NCBI GenBank assembly: GCA_028274465.1
Contig: CM051456.1
Coordinates: forward strand, 112,645,397-112,709,396
DNA from: Plantago ovata
Lineage: Eukaryota > Streptophyta > Magnoliopsida > Lamiales > Plantaginaceae
Direction of reading: 5' to 3'
Length of the DNA stretch: 64,000 nucleotides
The notes beneath the pieces are model-generated. The model made no database searches. It was not told the origin of the DNA and saw only the letters and a program-made list of their open reading frames with translations. Positions 60,680 through 64,000 of the stretch are shown here, in pieces (the first letter of the stretch is position 1; the number at the start of each line of letters is the position of its first letter). The position numbers were made by a program, and so were the translations under genes.

Positions 60680-63616
60680 ATGGGGAAAGCTTTACAAAGC
60701 CGTTTCGATCGGGAAGAGCTTCAGCGTCTTGCCTATTGCTCTAGTCTAAGCACCCCTACCACCAGTACCAATGATAGTAGTAGTTCTGCTCGTCTTCAGG
60801 GTACGTATGCAGAGTTTAGATTTGCTTAATTGAAATTTATACTCTTAAAGATTTCTTAAGACGAATCAATTGATGTTAATTAGAGTTTTTAAAAATTACT
60901 GTATGTATCAAATAAAAAGATTCAACAAGTTACACATGGTGCTCTGCTGGTCCAGGTGATCAGGAATCCTTTTTGAATGGGGAGATATTGCCCACGCCGA
61001 AACTGCAGATTTATAGCTTTGCTGATTTGAGGAATGCCACGAAGGGTTTCAAGTCTGATATGGTGTTGGGCGTGGGAGGTTATGGTACGGTGTATAAGGG
61101 GTGGCTTGATGAAAAGAATCTCATGCCATCTAAAGTTGGCACTGGCTTTATAGTTGCCATCAAGAAGTTGAACCCAGAGAGCACGCATGGGTTTGATGAT
61201 TGGCAGGTATTGCAACTCGAAATGTATTTTTGGTTTGTATTCCTTGTTCAGTTTTGTTTGTGGTAGTGTTGGAGCTGATCGATAACTCGAACCAAATTGT
61301 TTTGTTAATATCCGGATATGTTTTGTTAACATGAAATGTATTTACTTTGCATTCTTGATTGGTGAGATGCATGCTTCGAGGTTATTACAGTCGTTAACTT
61401 TTAATTTGGTGTAGGTTGAATGTTTGTTAATTATGTATTTTATCCAGAGTCTTACTTCTAGGACTAATTAAAATAGAAGTTAAGTTTCGTTCAACTTTGG
61501 CGAGATGATCCGTTAATTACTTACATGCGGACCTCCACATCTAATGCAATTCTATATGTCCAGTAACTGAGTGAGCCATACATAACATTATTTTGGTTAT
61601 CACTTTTCTAAGCTTGGTTGTTCACTTTTCTAAGCTTGGTTGTTTAAAATTTTAATGTAAAAAGATGTGTAGACCAGTAGCTGGTTGTTGGTGCCTAGTA
61701 CTTCTTGACACAGTCAGTGTTTGATAGCCTTTTTAGTGCAAAACTTTCTACATGTGGCTTGTCTTGCAAGTGTGAGTTTGCGTACATTATGTCTACCCCT
61801 TACGCCATAAGCCAAATGCACTTGCAATCATGCACACTGTTTTGCAGTTCTGTACTAGGTCACTTCGCAGTTTGTATATCCACTTGTACAATATTCCATT
61901 TATATATTATGTCCCACAACAATTATCGCGTTTCCATTTTGGCAAATTGTAAACCCATGCGCACTCAAACATTAGGAGCCACAGTACTACAAGTCCACCT
62001 TATTCCCACTACTTTTACTTTATACCTTAATATTATGCGTACCCAGAACTGCAAAATAGCATGGTACGGAGGGATTACATGTTTTGTTCATCCGGACCTT
62101 GGTCTAGACTACATTCGGATAATTTTTGTGGACCATTTTAATTTGCAATTTTACCTTTCCATGACATGTTTTTCTATTCATCTATGACGGTGTATAAATT
62201 TTGACCTTAGATGTTTTGGATCAGCCTAATGTTCCTTACTTTGGAAATGCAGTCGGAGGTGAACTGTTTGGGAAGTCTGTCGCATCCTAACCTGGTAAAG
62301 CTTTTGGGTTATTGTTGGGAAGAAAAAGAACTGTTACTCGTGAATGAATTTATGCAGAAGGGGAGCTTAGAGAATCATCTCTTTAGACGTAAGAACTTTG
62401 TAGAAACTATTTGAGAGATTAGATCGAAACTACTTGCTTATGCTGGAATCTTGTTTAAAATTGAAATGCAGGAAGTGCCTCCTTACCATGGGATATCCGA
62501 CTCAAGGTAGCCATAGGAGCAGCAAGGGGGCTCACCTTTTTGCACACTTCAGAGAAGGGAATTATTTATAGAGACTTTAGGGCCTCTACCATTCTTCTTG
62601 ATGCGGTAAGTTTCTCTTTGGCAGATGCATGGTTTTTTCTCTTCATTACTCACATGCAACTATGCAAGGACTAAGTAAGTACTGGTTGGCAACTTGGGTT
62701 ATCATCTTTGCATTTTGTTTCAGGAAAATTTGTTGTGACTAACTCAACCCCTCAATGTCTGACAAGAATTTATACGTCTGAAGGAATGATGGTGGTTTCT
62801 TAATGATGCAGCTAACCACACTGTTAAGTTCGAATCGTAGGGCTATTGAGGGAGGGAGGGAGGGAAGGGGTTTATTTGTCATTTTCCCCATCATATACTA
62901 GAAAACCTTTTGTATTCCCGGGTAGTGTATGTGTAATTTTAGGCCACTATTTGCTTTTTTTGCAGAGCTACAATGCTAAGTTATCTGATTTTGTCTTAGC
63001 AAAGGTTGGACCTTCCGGGACCTCTAACTATGGTTATGCTGCTCCAGAATACATTGCAATAGGTTAGTGCTCACCTTATCCAATGGAATATAGTTTTGAA
63101 GTTTCATTTACTGACCTCCTATCTTACATAATCTGTTAACTTGTTTAACCCTCTTCAAGTTTTCACTTTTTCACATCCACTCATGATACATTCGACTTTT
63201 GATTCTTTACAGGGCATCTACATGTCAAAAGTGACGTATACAGCTTTGGTGTTGTGTTACTCGAGATGATGACAGGCTTGAGAGCACATGACATGTCGCG
63301 CCCCGCTGGGCAGACTAGTTTAGTTGATTGGATGAAGCCTCTTCTCAGCTCAAAACGCAAACTGAAAACCATTATGGATGCACATATAGCAGGACAGTAT
63401 TCTTCGAAGGCAGCATTACTGGCTGCTCAACTTACCCTTAAATGCTTGGAGTCAGTACCTAAAAAGCGGCCTTCAATGAAAGAAGTCGGAGAAACTTTGG
63501 AGCAGATTGCAGCTGTTGAAAAACCGAAAGAATCCAGGAGTACATCCGCACATACTTCTTCATCTCATCAGCATCGCCAATCCCCTCGCTTTCCAAGATG
63601 GTTCATGTTGTGGTGA
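60680..63616 (+). CDS. RLCK-VII-derived pseudokinase with intact ORF (copy C)
   Basis: Six exons: 60680-60800, 60956-61206, 62253-62388, 62472-62605, 62966-63062, 63213-63616; 380 residues with every phase matching. Exon 1 reads [20 protein letters not shown]; Gly2 could be myristoylated. In copy B the frame in use starts 26 bases upstream ([19 protein letters not shown]); the same start at 60654 here would need one more base near 60703-60708, so the true N-terminus is open. Present: glycine loop [37 protein letters not shown], the catalytic Asp in IIYRDF. Lost or changed: the Mg-binding Asn is Thr (RASTILLD), DFG is DFV, and nine residues of the activation segment corresponding to HVTTRVMGT are deleted. 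LLLVYEF is LLLVNEF. The end [14 protein letters not shown] extends copy A by six residues. It should bind poorly or not at all to Mg-ATP, hence a predicted pseudokinase. Confidence 0.85.
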
Positions 63617-64000
63617 GTCAAGACAACCATGGAAGTAGCTGATTTTTCCTCTGTTTATGGTTTTGAGTTGAAATTTTGATGATTTGTTTTCTTAGAGTCC
63701 AATGATTATACTACTAATATAGTATTTGTATTAGACAAAACTGTTCTACTCAGTAGTCTGTAGATGATGTAGATTTGTGTGTGATGTAGTAAACATGGTC
63801 TATATCTCTTATTCTTTTGTTAGGACATACGTAGTATTTGACAGGATTCTCTGTGTGTGTGTTGTTTGTTACATTAAGCACATATGATGTCATAGTTTAA
63901 AAACTTGAGAAATTACAGCACATTTGTTCAATTCTTAACTTAACTGTGTGATGATTGTGGAAAATGGAATCAGACTCACCTCTTTGACTTTGCCATCTAG
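63617..64000. other. 3' flank of RLCK copy C ending in an inverted junction
   Basis: The flank follows those of copies A and B up to GGAAAATGGAATCAGA (63959-63974). The last 26 bases (63975-64000) are then the exact reverse complement of 58772-58797 in the flank of copy B. An inverted continuation of the array probably begins here. Confidence 0.7.

Noticed and set aside
61705-62187. 160-codon open frame inside intron 2 of RLCK copy C
   Set aside because: It lies in an intron conserved as non-coding in copies A and B and has no motif.

Overview
This is a nuclear segment from a flowering plant, almost certainly a eudicot. Its genes have AT-rich GT-AG introns and belong to plant families: clade III MLO, F-box/FBD, strictosidine synthase-like, SRPK and RLCK-VII. 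Between them lie typical plant repeats: L1 and RTE-like LINEs, tRNA-type SINEs, Stowaway and Tourist MITEs, LTR-like pieces and an endogenous caulimovirid. The species cannot be named from sequence alone. A run of exactly 100 N (32604-32703) marks an assembly gap.

Layout. 0.9-1.2 kb: 5' fragment of a JmjC gene resembling Arabidopsis JMJ32. 1.5-2.6 kb: decayed copy of the 3' half of the F-box gene at 4.9-8.0 kb. 2.7-3.9 kb: L1-type LINE with a 13-bp target duplication. 9.3-13.8 kb (minus): complete 15-exon MLO gene whose first exon is tandemly duplicated. 15-20 kb: CGGAT-rich repeat, a hairpin, a second L1 and an LTR-like stretch. 20.9-21.4 kb: B3-domain pseudogene. 21.9-24.7 kb (minus): four-exon strictosidine synthase-like gene with a SINE in intron 1. 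26.9-30.7 kb (minus): four-exon SR-protein kinase. 32.7-39.6 kb (minus): florendovirus-like fossil against a long (TA)n tract. 40.1-42.7 kb: GC-rich repeat, then an RTE-like LINE with an (AAT)n tail. 43.7-47.3 kb: MITEs, a SINE split by a Tourist-like MITE, and an array of GAGC(AA/TT)GCTC palindromes.

47.7-64 kb is a tandem array of PIX13/PBS1-like receptor-like cytoplasmic kinases. Copy A (47680-51173) has all catalytic motifs and an acylation-type N-terminus. Copy B (55460-58276) is broken. Copy D (58886-60065) is a fragment. Copy C (60680-63616) is open from end to end but has lost the DFG glycine, the catalytic-loop Asn and nine activation-segment residues, so it looks like an expressed-type pseudokinase. 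This is the most interesting system in the window.

A caution covers every gene. Each multi-exon gene splices and reads correctly except for one or a few missing single bases. At least nine such cases in host genes and LINEs are all losses of one base, mostly in short homopolymers. Uncorrected long-read deletion errors explain this better than simultaneous decay of unrelated genes, so I annotate the SRPK, MLO, F-box, strictosidine-like and RLCK-A loci as genes.
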